Positions 55,690 to 64,000 of a stretch of 64,000 nt of DNA are shown here, piece after piece. The DNA is from Vibrio sp. MEBiC08052 (GTDB lineage Bacteria > Pseudomonadota > Gammaproteobacteria > Enterobacterales > Vibrionaceae): the NCBI RefSeq assembly GCF_001506075.1, contig NZ_KQ947475.1, forward strand, positions 1,235,731 through 1,299,730. The letters run 5' to 3'. The position numbers and the translations under genes are program-made. How positions within the stretch are numbered: the first letter of the stretch is position 1; every line of letters begins with the position of its first letter. The notes under the pieces were generated by a model. It saw only the letters and a list, made by a program, of their open reading frames with translations. It made no database searches and had not been told where the DNA came from.

Positions 55690-57360
55690 ATGACTGAATC
55701 TTTTGCTCAACTCTTTGAAGAGTTTCTAAACGAGACTGAATTCCAGACTGGTACTATCGTTAAGGGTACTGTTGTTGCTATCGAGAACGGTTTTGTTCTT
55801 GTTGATGCAGGTCTGAAGTCTGAATCTGCAATCCCTGCTGAACAGTTCAAGAACGCTGCCGGCGAACTTGAAGTTGAAGTCGGTTCTGAAGTCGATGTTG
55901 CACTGGATGCGGTAGAGGACGGTTTCGGTGAAACTCAACTTTCTCGTGAGAAAGCGAAACGCCACGAAGCTTGGATCGTTCTTGAGAAAGCATACGAAGA
56001 AGCTGAAACTGTTATTGGTATTATCAATGGTAAAGTTAAAGGTGGTTTTACTGTTGAACTCAACGGTATTCGTGCTTTCCTTCCTGGCTCTCTGGTTGAC
56101 GTTCGTCCAATTCGTGACACCGCTCACCTAGAAAATAAAGAGCTAGAGTTCAAAGTTATTAAGCTAGATCAAAAACGCAACAACGTTGTTGTTTCTCGCC
56201 GTGCTGTTATCGAATCTGAAAACAGTGTTGAGCGTGATGAGCTGCTTGAAACACTACAAGAAGGCACAGAAGTTAAAGGTATCGTTAAGAACCTGACTGA
56301 CTACGGTGCGTTTGTTGACTTGGGTGGTGTTGATGGTCTTCTGCACATCACTGATATGGCTTGGAAACGCGTTAAGCATCCATCTGAAATCGTCAACGTT
56401 GGTGACGAAATCTTAGTGAAAGTGCTTAAATTCGACCGTGATCGTACACGTGTATCACTAGGCCTGAAACAACTGGGTGAAGATCCATGGGTAGCGATCG
56501 CAAAACGTTACCCAGAAGGTCACAAACTGACTGGCCGTGTAACTAACCTGACTGATTACGGTTGCTTCGTTGAAATCGAAGAAGGCGTTGAAGGTCTGGT
56601 TCACGTTTCAGAAATGGATTGGACGAATAAGAACATCCACCCATCTAAAGTTGTCAACGTCGGTGACGAAGTTGAAGTGATGGTTCTGGATATCGATGAA
56701 GAACGTCGTCGTATTTCTCTGGGTCTGAAACAGTGTAAAGCTAACCCATGGCAACAGTTTGCTGAAGCTCAGGCGAAAGGCGACAAAGTTACAGGTAAGA
56801 TCAAGTCTATCACTGACTTTGGTATCTTTATCGGTCTGGATGGTGGCATCGACGGCCTGGTACACTTATCTGATATCTCTTGGAATGTTCCTGGAGAAGA
56901 AGCAGTTCGTGAATACAAGAAAGGCGATGAAATCTCTGCTGTTGTTCTTGCTGTTGATGCAGAGCGTGAGCGTATTTCTCTTGGCGTTAAGCAAATGGAG
57001 AATGACCCATTCAACGCATACGTTGCTGACAACAAAAAAGGCACACTAGTCAATGGTACTGTTACTGCAGTTGATGCGAAAGGTGCTACAATTGAACTAG
57101 AAGATGGCGTTGAAGGTTACATCCGTGCTTCTGAAGTATCTCGTGACCGTGTTGAAGACGCATCTCTCATCCTGAGTGTTGGTGATAGTATTGAAGCGAA
57201 ATTTACTGGTGTAGACCGTAAGAACCGTGTTATCAACCTATCTGTCAAAGCGAAAGATGAAGCAGAAGAGCAAGAGGCAATGGCTTCACTGAACAAGCAA
57301 GATGAAGGCGCGTTCGGTAATGCTATGGCTGATGCTTTCAAGGCTGCTAAAGGCGAATAA
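55690..57360 (+). CDS. rpsA: 30S ribosomal protein S1
   Basis: 556 residues with six S1 (OB-fold) repeats, visible as recurring [25 protein letters not shown] units from about 20 to 520. Repeats 1-2 dock on the ribosome through S2, and repeats 3-6 bind mRNA. Codon use is strongly biased to highly expressed codons compared with its neighbours. Strong terminator downstream. Confidence 0.97.
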   Translation: MTESFAQLFEEFLNETEFQTGTIVKGTVVAIENGFVLVDAGLKSESAIPAEQFKNAAGELEVEVGSEVDVALDAVEDGFGETQLSREKAKRHEAWIVLEKAYEEAETVIGIINGKVKGGFTVELNGIRAFLPGSLVDVRPIRDTAHLENKELEFKVIKLDQKRNNVVVSRRAVIESENSVERDELLETLQEGTEVKGIVKNLTDYGAFVDLGGVDGLLHITDMAWKRVKHPSEIVNVGDEILVKVLKFDRDRTRVSLGLKQLGEDPWVAIAKRYPEGHKLTGRVTNLTDYGCFVEIEEGVEGLVHVSEMDWTNKNIHPSKVVNVGDEVEVMVLDIDEERRRISLGLKQCKANPWQQFAEAQAKGDKVTGKIKSITDFGIFIGLDGGIDGLVHLSDISWNVPGEEAVREYKKGDEISAVVLAVDAERERISLGVKQMENDPFNAYVADNKKGTLVNGTVTAVDAKGATIELEDGVEGYIRASEVSRDRVEDASLILSVGDSIEAKFTGVDRKNRVINLSVKAKDEAEEQEAMASLNKQDEGAFGNAMADAFKAAKGE

Positions 57361-57372
57361 CGTAATTCGCAG

Positions 57373-57401
57373 AAAAGGAGCCGTTTTGGCTCCTTTTTTT
57401 T
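57373..57401 (+). terminator. Terminator of rpsA
   Basis: AAAAGGAGCC / GGCTCCTTTT stem with a GTTTT loop, embedded in a T-run. Confidence 0.92.
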
Positions 57402-57446
57402 GGTTAGGATTTTGATGCTGATATTGCAAGTAAGAAGAGGGAAACT

Positions 57447-57731
57447 ATGACGAAGTCTGAATTGATTGAAAGATTGTGCGCAGAGCAAACTCATCTGTCC
57501 GCGAAAGAAATCGAAGATGCCGTAAAAGATATCATCGAACATATGGCAACATCGTTGGAGCAGGGAGACAGAATAGAGATTCGAGGCTTTGGTAGTTTCT
57601 CTCTGCATTATCGTGAGCCTCGCACTGGACGTAACCCGAAAACAGGTGAAAAAGTGGAATTGGACGGTAAATATGTCCCTCACTTTAAACCTGGCAAAGA
57701 ACTCAGAGAGCGCGTTAATAGTGATATCTGA
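57447..57731 (+). CDS. ihfB: Integration host factor subunit beta
   Basis: 94 residues. Starts [20 protein letters not shown]; the body has [25 protein letters not shown] with the intercalating Pro region; the tail is [13 protein letters not shown]. Forms a heterodimer with IhfA and makes sharp bends at specific sites. It also supports sigma-54 activation, relevant to the dct operon in this window. Usual rpsA-ihfB order; own terminator. Confidence 0.97.
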   Translation: MTKSELIERLCAEQTHLSAKEIEDAVKDIIEHMATSLEQGDRIEIRGFGSFSLHYREPRTGRNPKTGEKVELDGKYVPHFKPGKELRERVNSDI

Positions 57732-57750
57732 TTTTTGCTAACGAATCTGT

Positions 57751-57780
57751 ACGGCATATCATTCGATATGCCGTTTTTTT
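57751..57780 (+). terminator. Terminator of ihfB
   Basis: ACGGCATATC / GATATGCCGT with an ATTC loop, followed by a T-run. Confidence 0.92.
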
Positions 57781-57867
57781 GGATACGATATTATCAATTA
57801 TCATGGTATGGATGGTGATTTTCTTGCATAATCAGGGGTGCCAATAACTGATGCAGGTTTTCCCGTT

Positions 57868-58152
57868 ATGAGAGTCCTAAAAATCATTTTTCTTCTCGTT
57901 CTCTTCCTTGTTGCCTTAGCACTGGGCGCTCAAAATCAAGAAGTTGTCACGTTCAACTATTTATTAGCAAAAGGTGAATTTCATTTATCTTGGCTTTTGG
58001 GAGCAGTTTTTGTCGCTGGTTTTGCCATAGCATGGCTTATTTTTGGTAGTTTGCATCTCAGAGCGAAACTACAGATTCGTCGTTTGAATAAGCAACTGAA
58101 CAAGAGTGAAACTCAGCGGCCGGTTGCAAAAGAGAAACTGAATATCGGATAA
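57868..58152 (+). CDS. lapA: LapA (YciS) inner-membrane assembly protein
   Basis: 94 residues from the ATG at 57868. Two membrane helices (about 4-21 and 44-65), with AQNQEVVTFNYLLAKGEF between them, the DUF1049/LapA pattern. The C-terminal basic helix faces the cytoplasm. It works with LapB in controlling lipopolysaccharide synthesis through FtsH-mediated LpxC turnover. The lapB start lies 10 bp downstream. Confidence 0.9.
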   Translation: MRVLKIIFLLVLFLVALALGAQNQEVVTFNYLLAKGEFHLSWLLGAVFVAGFAIAWLIFGSLHLRAKLQIRRLNKQLNKSETQRPVAKEKLNIG

Positions 58153-58161
58153 TATAGCTCG

Positions 58162-59331
58162 ATGTTAGAAATACTCTTCTTGTTATTGCCGATCGCCGCT
58201 GCCTATGGTTGGTATATGGGGCACCGTAGCGCTCAGCAGGACAAGCAGAAACAATCCCACCAGATATCCCGTCAATATGTCACGGGGCTTAACCTGCTGT
58301 TATCTGATCAATCGGATAAGGCAGTTGATCACTTTATCGAATTACTCCAAGTCGATGATGAGACGATTGACACGCATTTAGCTCTCGGTAACTTATTTCG
58401 TTCTCGAGGCGAAGTTGATCGAGCGATTCGAATTCACCAAAATTTGATCTCTCGCTCAGGATTGACAATCGATCAAAAAAACCTCTCACTGCAACAACTG
58501 GCAAAAGATTATATGGTTGCCGGATTTTTGGACCGAGCGGAGCGCATTTTCGAACAACTCATTGAAGAGCCTGAGCATCGAGAGTCGGCGTTAATTCAAT
58601 TAACTTCAATTTACCAGCAAACCCGGGAATGGATGAAAGCAATAGAATGTGCTCATGCCTTGGTTAAACTTGGCCGCAAAAAGATGCGCAAGAGTATTGC
58701 TTACTTTTGGTGTGAGCTCGCTGCGGACGCGCAATCGATGCGTGATGACATGAAAGCGATACAAATATACAAAAAAGCGCTGTCGGAAGATCCGAAATGT
58801 GTCAGGGCAAGTATTGGTCTAGGAAAGCTTTATCTGGAGAAAGAAGATTATCGGAATACCATTCGTTATATGGAGATGGTGCTTGAGCAGGATGTCGATT
58901 ATGTCGGTGAAATTTTACCGACGCTTGCTGAGTGTTATCACCGTTCCGGTCATGAACAGGGACTGATTGATTTTTTGAGGAAATGTATTGCCCATCAAGC
59001 GGGCGCTTCAGCTGAATTGATGTTGGCTCAGTTGGTCGCTCACCATGAAGGTGTGGGTGCTGCGCTAGATTTACTGACGAAACAGCTGGTGAAAAATCCG
59101 ACTATGAAGGGGTTTTACCGGTTGATGGATTATCATTTAGCGGAAGCTGAAGAAGGGCGGGCGAAAAAAAGTTTATCGGCATTGCAAAGCATGGTCGGTG
59201 AGCAGATGAGAATAAAACCTTATTATCGCTGTCGGAAATGTGGCTTCTCTTCTCACTCATTATATTGGCACTGTCCATCGTGTAAGAGTTGGGGAGAAGT
59301 TAAACCGATTCGGGGTTTAGACGGAGAATAA
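58162..59331 (+). CDS. lapB: LapB (YciM), lipopolysaccharide assembly TPR protein
   Basis: 389 residues. N-terminal membrane anchor (about 1-18) followed by about nine tetratricopeptide repeats facing the cytoplasm. A C-terminal rubredoxin-like metal site has CRKCGFSSHS and CPSCKSWG. It presents LpxC to FtsH and links LPS synthesis to transport. Operon with lapA and followed by pyrF after 60 bp, the usual order. Confidence 0.94.
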   Translation: MLEILFLLLPIAAAYGWYMGHRSAQQDKQKQSHQISRQYVTGLNLLLSDQSDKAVDHFIELLQVDDETIDTHLALGNLFRSRGEVDRAIRIHQNLISRSGLTIDQKNLSLQQLAKDYMVAGFLDRAERIFEQLIEEPEHRESALIQLTSIYQQTREWMKAIECAHALVKLGRKKMRKSIAYFWCELAADAQSMRDDMKAIQIYKKALSEDPKCVRASIGLGKLYLEKEDYRNTIRYMEMVLEQDVDYVGEILPTLAECYHRSGHEQGLIDFLRKCIAHQAGASAELMLAQLVAHHEGVGAALDLLTKQLVKNPTMKGFYRLMDYHLAEAEEGRAKKSLSALQSMVGEQMRIKPYYRCRKCGFSSHSLYWHCPSCKSWGEVKPIRGLDGE

Positions 59332-59391
59332 GGACTGCTCCTGAAACGAGAATTCGATTGATTGAAGATAAAAATAAACAGAGGAGAAGAA

Positions 59392-60090
59392 ATGGGCGAG
59401 CCGAGAGTTATTGTGGCACTGGATTATGATAATCAAGCCGAAGCATTACGTTTTGTTGATCAAATTGATCCTCAGCGTTGCCGTTTGAAAGTCGGGAAAG
59501 AAATGTTCACGTTATTCGGACCTGATTTTGTTCGTGCATTACATCAACGTGGCTTCTCTGTTTTTTTAGACCTGAAATTTCACGATATCCCCAATACTTG
59601 TGCCAAAGCGGTCAGAGCTGCGGCTGAACTTGGTATCTGGATGGTGAATGTTCATGCCAGCGGTGGTGAACGGATGATGACTGCCGCTCGGGAAATACTC
59701 GAACCTTATGGTGCGGACAGACCAATATTGATTGGTGTTACTGTCTTAACCAGTATGTCTCAATATGATTTGGCTGATATCGGCTTGAATGTGTCACCTC
59801 AAGAGCAAGTGCTTCGTCTTGCGACATTGACAAAACATTCAGGATTGGATGGCGTTGTATGTTCTGCTCAGGAAGCACGTCAGCTCAAAGAGCAATTAGG
59901 CCAGTCATTTCAGTTAGTGACGCCAGGGATTCGCCCGGCAGGGAGTGATGTTGGTGACCAACTGCGGATTATGACGCCTCAGGAAGCGATTTCAGCCGGT
60001 TCTGATTATTTGGTTATCGGTAGACCGATTACTCAAGCACAAGAACCAGCAGCGGTTCTGGAGAGTATTAATCGCTCACTTCATCTATAA
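59392..60090 (+). CDS. pyrF: Orotidine 5'-phosphate decarboxylase
   Basis: 232 residues from the ATG at 59392 (GAGGAG upstream; an in-frame upstream TTG is unlikely). Starts [11 protein letters not shown]. Catalytic cluster [10 protein letters not shown] (Lys/Asp pair), phosphate loop TPGIRPAG and VIGRPIT. It makes UMP from OMP, the last pyrimidine step. Terminator downstream. Confidence 0.96.
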   Translation: MGEPRVIVALDYDNQAEALRFVDQIDPQRCRLKVGKEMFTLFGPDFVRALHQRGFSVFLDLKFHDIPNTCAKAVRAAAELGIWMVNVHASGGERMMTAAREILEPYGADRPILIGVTVLTSMSQYDLADIGLNVSPQEQVLRLATLTKHSGLDGVVCSAQEARQLKEQLGQSFQLVTPGIRPAGSDVGDQLRIMTPQEAISAGSDYLVIGRPITQAQEPAAVLESINRSLHL

Positions 60091-60138
60091 AAGAGTGGAT
60101 TACTCTCTGTTTACGGCAAGATTTATTTATTTCTGTAG

Positions 60139-60167
60139 AACAGGGGTTTTAGCCCCTGTTTTTTTCA
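60139..60167 (+). terminator. Terminator of pyrF
   Basis: AACAGGGG / CCCCTGTT with a TTTTAG loop and a T-run. Convergent with miaE. Confidence 0.92.
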
Positions 60168-60203
60168 TATCTTTAGTGGTGAGAAGAAAATTCTCTCAGT
60201 AAT

Positions 60204-60974
60204 TCAGCAGGGGACACCACTGTGGAATCTGAAGCGAGAGTCGGGAGAGAGAATCAGTTCTGCTTCGGCTTTTCCTATCGTATCGATCCGTTTAGAAATA
60301 TCTTGATGAGCAATTTGTTGGGCCAGTGTTAAGTAGTCCTGATAGTGGCGGGCTTCTGAACGTAATAAAGATATATAGAACCTCGCTATATCGTCATCCA
60401 TGTGTGTGGCGAGTCTGGCAAAACGCTCACATGATCGTGCCTCAATGTAGGCACCGATAATTAATTTATCGATGAGAGCATCTGGTTCATAGGTTTTTAC
60501 CTGTGATAATAGTCCTTTTGCATAACGACCAGCAGGAATATTCTCATAGGCAATTCCTTTTTTCTCCATTATCTCGAGTACTTGATAGAAGTGATGGAGC
60601 TCTTCTTTGATCAGTAAAACCATTTTATCGATTAAATCTTGGCTGTATGACGAATGAGCTTTTGCCATGATTGTTTTGGAGAGTTGGCTTTTGCCTTTCA
60701 ATTCAATGAGAGAGCCTATTTTGCGATAAGCAAAATCTTCATAGGGTTTAAGCCATGCGAGCAGAGCAGATGCACTTGCCGTATCGACTGCGTACTTACG
60801 GATGAGATACATTGCAGATTGCCCTGCCTTCAATTCACACAGAAGATGATCAATCAGAATGACCTTTAAATTCTCTGGCTTTTTCGCTTCGTTAATCCAC
60901 GCTTCGGGGGTTTCACATTGTAGAAAGTCATGAATGGGTTGGAATAATTGTTGAAACTGGTCGTTACTGGTCAT
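60204..60974 (-). CDS. miaE: tRNA 2-methylthio-N6-isopentenyladenosine hydroxylase MiaE
   Basis: 256 residues, a ferritin-like diiron monooxygenase. Iron ligands are visible in LLCELKAGQ (Glu), KEELHHFYQV (Glu, His), AYIEARSCERF (Glu) and LRSEARHYQDY (Glu, His). It hydroxylates ms2i6A at tRNA position 37 using O2. Single gene on the minus strand. Confidence 0.93.
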   Translation of the reverse strand: MTSNDQFQQLFQPIHDFLQCETPEAWINEAKKPENLKVILIDHLLCELKAGQSAMYLIRKYAVDTASASALLAWLKPYEDFAYRKIGSLIELKGKSQLSKTIMAKAHSSYSQDLIDKMVLLIKEELHHFYQVLEIMEKKGIAYENIPAGRYAKGLLSQVKTYEPDALIDKLIIGAYIEARSCERFARLATHMDDDIARFYISLLRSEARHYQDYLTLAQQIAHQDISKRIDTIGKAEAELILSPDSRFRFHSGVPC

Positions 60975-61047
60975 GGTTCTTTAACTTAAAAAGGTCGCTA
61001 GGGCGACCTATCATTAATAGGTAAAATTCAAGTAAAGGAAGAGGCGA

Positions 61048-61809
61048 CTACCACTTTTTCTTTTCACCGAAGAGGGCTTCCATATCATCATCTCGTTCTC
61101 GATCACCTTGAGTTTCAACCGATGTTTTCTTCTGTTGACGCTTATTCTCAAGTTCATCGTACATAGCTTGCAGTTTTTCCCGCGCTTGATTTGAATAAGC
61201 ATCATTTTTTGTACTGAGGACATCAATACCTTTCTTCAATAGCTGAATCGCCGTTCCCGGCTGTCCGCGCACAATCGACTCATTGGCTCGTTTTACGACA
61301 TTTTCAATATTGATGCGTATCTGAATCATTTCCAAGCGTGCATTCTCTGTCACAAATGACTGAGTATCTAAGCGCCCTTTATTATGCTCACTCCGTACCG
61401 TATCTCTCAGGCGTTTTACGAGTTTGAGCATCGTAATCGCTTGTTTATCATTGGTTGGTGACTTGAATGTTGTACTATCCTGATTCGGATGATTTTCACG
61501 TAGGTTTTTTACTTGCCCCTGCATGTTTTCGATACGATGTGCCAGTTGTTTATTTCTTGGGTCTAGCTCGTACATATTTTGTAGCGCATCTAGAATTCGA
61601 TTATTCAGACAGAGTAACAAGTCCTTACTGTAAGGGACGTGGTGGGCGTTACCAATTAGATCCTCGGTGGCATCAATGATTGCGACATAACGAGTAGACT
61701 CGTGTTTTTTTGCTGTTTCGACTTTGACCTTATACTGCAACATAATGTTGTAGCCTAAAATCAGAAGGAGCAATACGCCAACCAAGGCAATGATTAATCC
61801 TATACTCAT
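61048..61809 (-). CDS. Membrane-anchored coiled-coil protein of unknown function
   Basis: 253 residues that I do not recognise with confidence. One N-terminal membrane helix (about 3-23, very hydrophobic) is followed by a mostly helical, charged cytoplasmic region. Heptad-like stretches occur at about 75-110 and 145-205 (QIRINIENVVKRANESIVRG). The tail is strongly charged, ending EALFGEKKKW. It could have a DNA-related role (some homologues may be annotated as DNA repair proteins), but nothing visible supports a catalytic function. 73 bp upstream of miaE on the same strand, possibly co-transcribed. Confidence 0.7.
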   Translation of the reverse strand: MSIGLIIALVGVLLLLILGYNIMLQYKVKVETAKKHESTRYVAIIDATEDLIGNAHHVPYSKDLLLCLNNRILDALQNMYELDPRNKQLAHRIENMQGQVKNLRENHPNQDSTTFKSPTNDKQAITMLKLVKRLRDTVRSEHNKGRLDTQSFVTENARLEMIQIRINIENVVKRANESIVRGQPGTAIQLLKKGIDVLSTKNDAYSNQAREKLQAMYDELENKRQQKKTSVETQGDRERDDDMEALFGEKKKW

Positions 61810-63087
<1,278 letters not shown>

Positions 63088-63160
63088 TTGAGATAGCTTT
63101 TGAATTTGTTTTGGTATCATCAAGTCTCTTTCAGAAAGGTATTGCTTAGGTGTTGGCTCT

Positions 63161-63582
63161 CTATGGGTTCATTATTGGTGACATGATTATTGTCAGTGTA
63201 ACACTGGATTCGTGACCGGGAAGCATCTCATTACCACCATGTAATTCTTTAAGAAGTTATGCGTCAGTATGAGCATGTCTTGGTCTGGGTTTTCAGAGTT
63301 AGGTTCCAGAAGTGGTAAATGATTCAGTGGACTTTTGAGTGTTTTATCATCAATAGTGATAGTTTTATTCTTGATTCAGTCGTCAGTTTGTGGAAAATTT
63401 GGTGCAAGGTGTAAATAAGTAGATAATATTTGCCCTTTTAGGAGTTTTTTACGTTTGACGTTCAGAGGTTTTTTGACCTTTACAATCATGCCTGCTTTCG
63501 CAAATATATCGTCAGCAGTAGGAAGAATGGATGCGCCTACGGTGATGTCATTATCGTCAGAGAAATTGATGCCAATCATCAT
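63161..63582 (-). pseudogene. ald: Eroded alanine dehydrogenase (ald) remnant
   Basis: On the minus strand from 63582 a frame reads MMIGINFSDDNDITVGASIL then PTADDIFAKAGMIVKVKKPL and GQILSTYLHLAPNFPQTDD, which matches alanine dehydrogenase residues of about 45-110. A stop follows at 63378. After a divergent gap, LPLLEPNSE (63318 onward, same frame) matches the LPLLAPMSE segment. LKELHGGNEMLPGHESSVT (63253 onward, another frame) matches LEKAHGGRGMLLGG. N- and C-terminal parts are missing. There is at least one stop, one frameshift and one large N-terminal deletion. It sits just upstream of lrp, where ald is divergent from lrp in relatives as I recall. Confidence 0.88.
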
Positions 63583-63736
63583 CCCGACCCCTTATTTGTA
63601 TTTGGTTGTATTCACTGGGTGTTTGTATAATATATCGAATATATGACTAGTATTATGTTAGTCCTGTAACTTGAGATATTTTGTGTTAAAAAATTGTTGT
63701 ATGTTTTTGCAAGGAAGTAAATAAGGTGGAATAAAC

Positions 63737-64000
63737 ATGGCAGACAACTATAAAAAGCCGTCCAAGGATTTAGACCGGATCGATCGCAACATTTTGAATG
63801 AGTTGCAGAAAGATGGCCGGATTTCAAATGTAGAATTATCCAAACGTGTTGGATTGTCTCCAACACCTTGTTTGGAACGAGTGAGACGACTTGAGCGTCA
63901 GAACTATATCACGGGATACACAGCACTCCTGAATCCGCAGTATCTTGATGCATCATTACTTGTTTTTGTTGAAATCACATTGAACCGTGGAGCTCCGGAT
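63737..64000 (+). CDS. lrp: Leucine-responsive regulator Lrp (partial, runs off the right edge)
   Basis: 88 codons inside the window. The start MADNYKKPSKDLDRIDRNIL and the HTH NVELSKRVGLSPTPCLERVRRLE are typical of Lrp, followed by the linker TGYTALLNPQYLDASLLVFVEI of the AsnC/RAM domain. AAGGTGGA lies 6 nt before the ATG. Lrp is a global feast/famine regulator. Its divergent partner ald is reduced to a relic here. Confidence 0.95.
   Translation, partial: MADNYKKPSKDLDRIDRNILNELQKDGRISNVELSKRVGLSPTPCLERVRRLERQNYITGYTALLNPQYLDASLLVFVEITLNRGAPD

Overview
The window is chromosomal DNA from a member of the Vibrionaceae, most likely a Vibrio. The evidence is a LuxM/LuxN-type quorum-sensing locus, a VemP-like arrest leader in front of a second SecDF pair, VF530 and VC0807-family proteins, NagC/NagE chitin-sugar genes, and a core order (tig-clpP-clpX-lon-hupB-ppiD-comEA ... 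cmk-rpsA-ihfB-lapA-lapB-pyrF ... cysB ... lrp) that I recall from V. cholerae. The species cannot be named from the sequence alone.

Layout. 1-363: the first codons of folD (minus strand) with a PurR-like palindrome upstream, then tRNA-Arg(UCU) with its own promoter and terminator. 0.5-18 kb: an accessory-looking run, all on the plus strand. It holds a GNAT and a VOC protein, the alpha-2-macroglobulin/PBP1C pair, a 3' remnant of a DMT permease, a VemP-like leader controlling secD2-secF2, and a series of small single genes (VF530, LysE exporter, GNAT, Rossmann oxidoreductase, metallophosphoesterase, VC0807 family, ABM monooxygenase, GST) that includes an internally deleted catB. 18-24.3 kb: a chemoreceptor, a DUF1820 protein, a periplasmic amino-acid-binding protein, and a hydrolase-alkB-ada alkylation-repair cluster. 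24.4-29.5 kb: the GlcNAc locus, nagB-nagA-nagC divergent from nagE. 29.7-31.2 kb: selO. 31.4-38.8 kb: a dctPQM TRAP transporter behind a sigma-54 promoter, followed on the opposite strand by its DctB/DctD-type two-component system; a ClpP paralogue lies between them. 39-48 kb: the proteostasis block tig, clpP, clpX, lon, hupB, ppiD, comEA. 48.2-54.6 kb: luxM and two consecutive LuxN-type receptor kinases, AT-rich and wedged between comEA and cmk. 54.9-64 kb: cmk, rpsA, ihfB, lapAB, pyrF, miaE, an unknown membrane-anchored coiled-coil protein, cysB, a strongly eroded alanine dehydrogenase remnant, and the start of lrp.

Most notable. (1) A divergent VemP-type arrest peptide (9181-9651). A 10-bp pairing runs from just after its stop codon to the secD2 Shine-Dalgarno, placed so that a ribosome paused at the stop would open it. 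(2) A single AHL synthase with two tandem LuxN paralogues, both apparently catalytically intact and both using UUG starts. (3) A ClpP paralogue whose catalytic Asp position is Asn. (4) Three readable gene relics: DMT permease, catB and ald. Positions and motifs were read directly from the sequence; family assignments rest on motif recognition without database searches.
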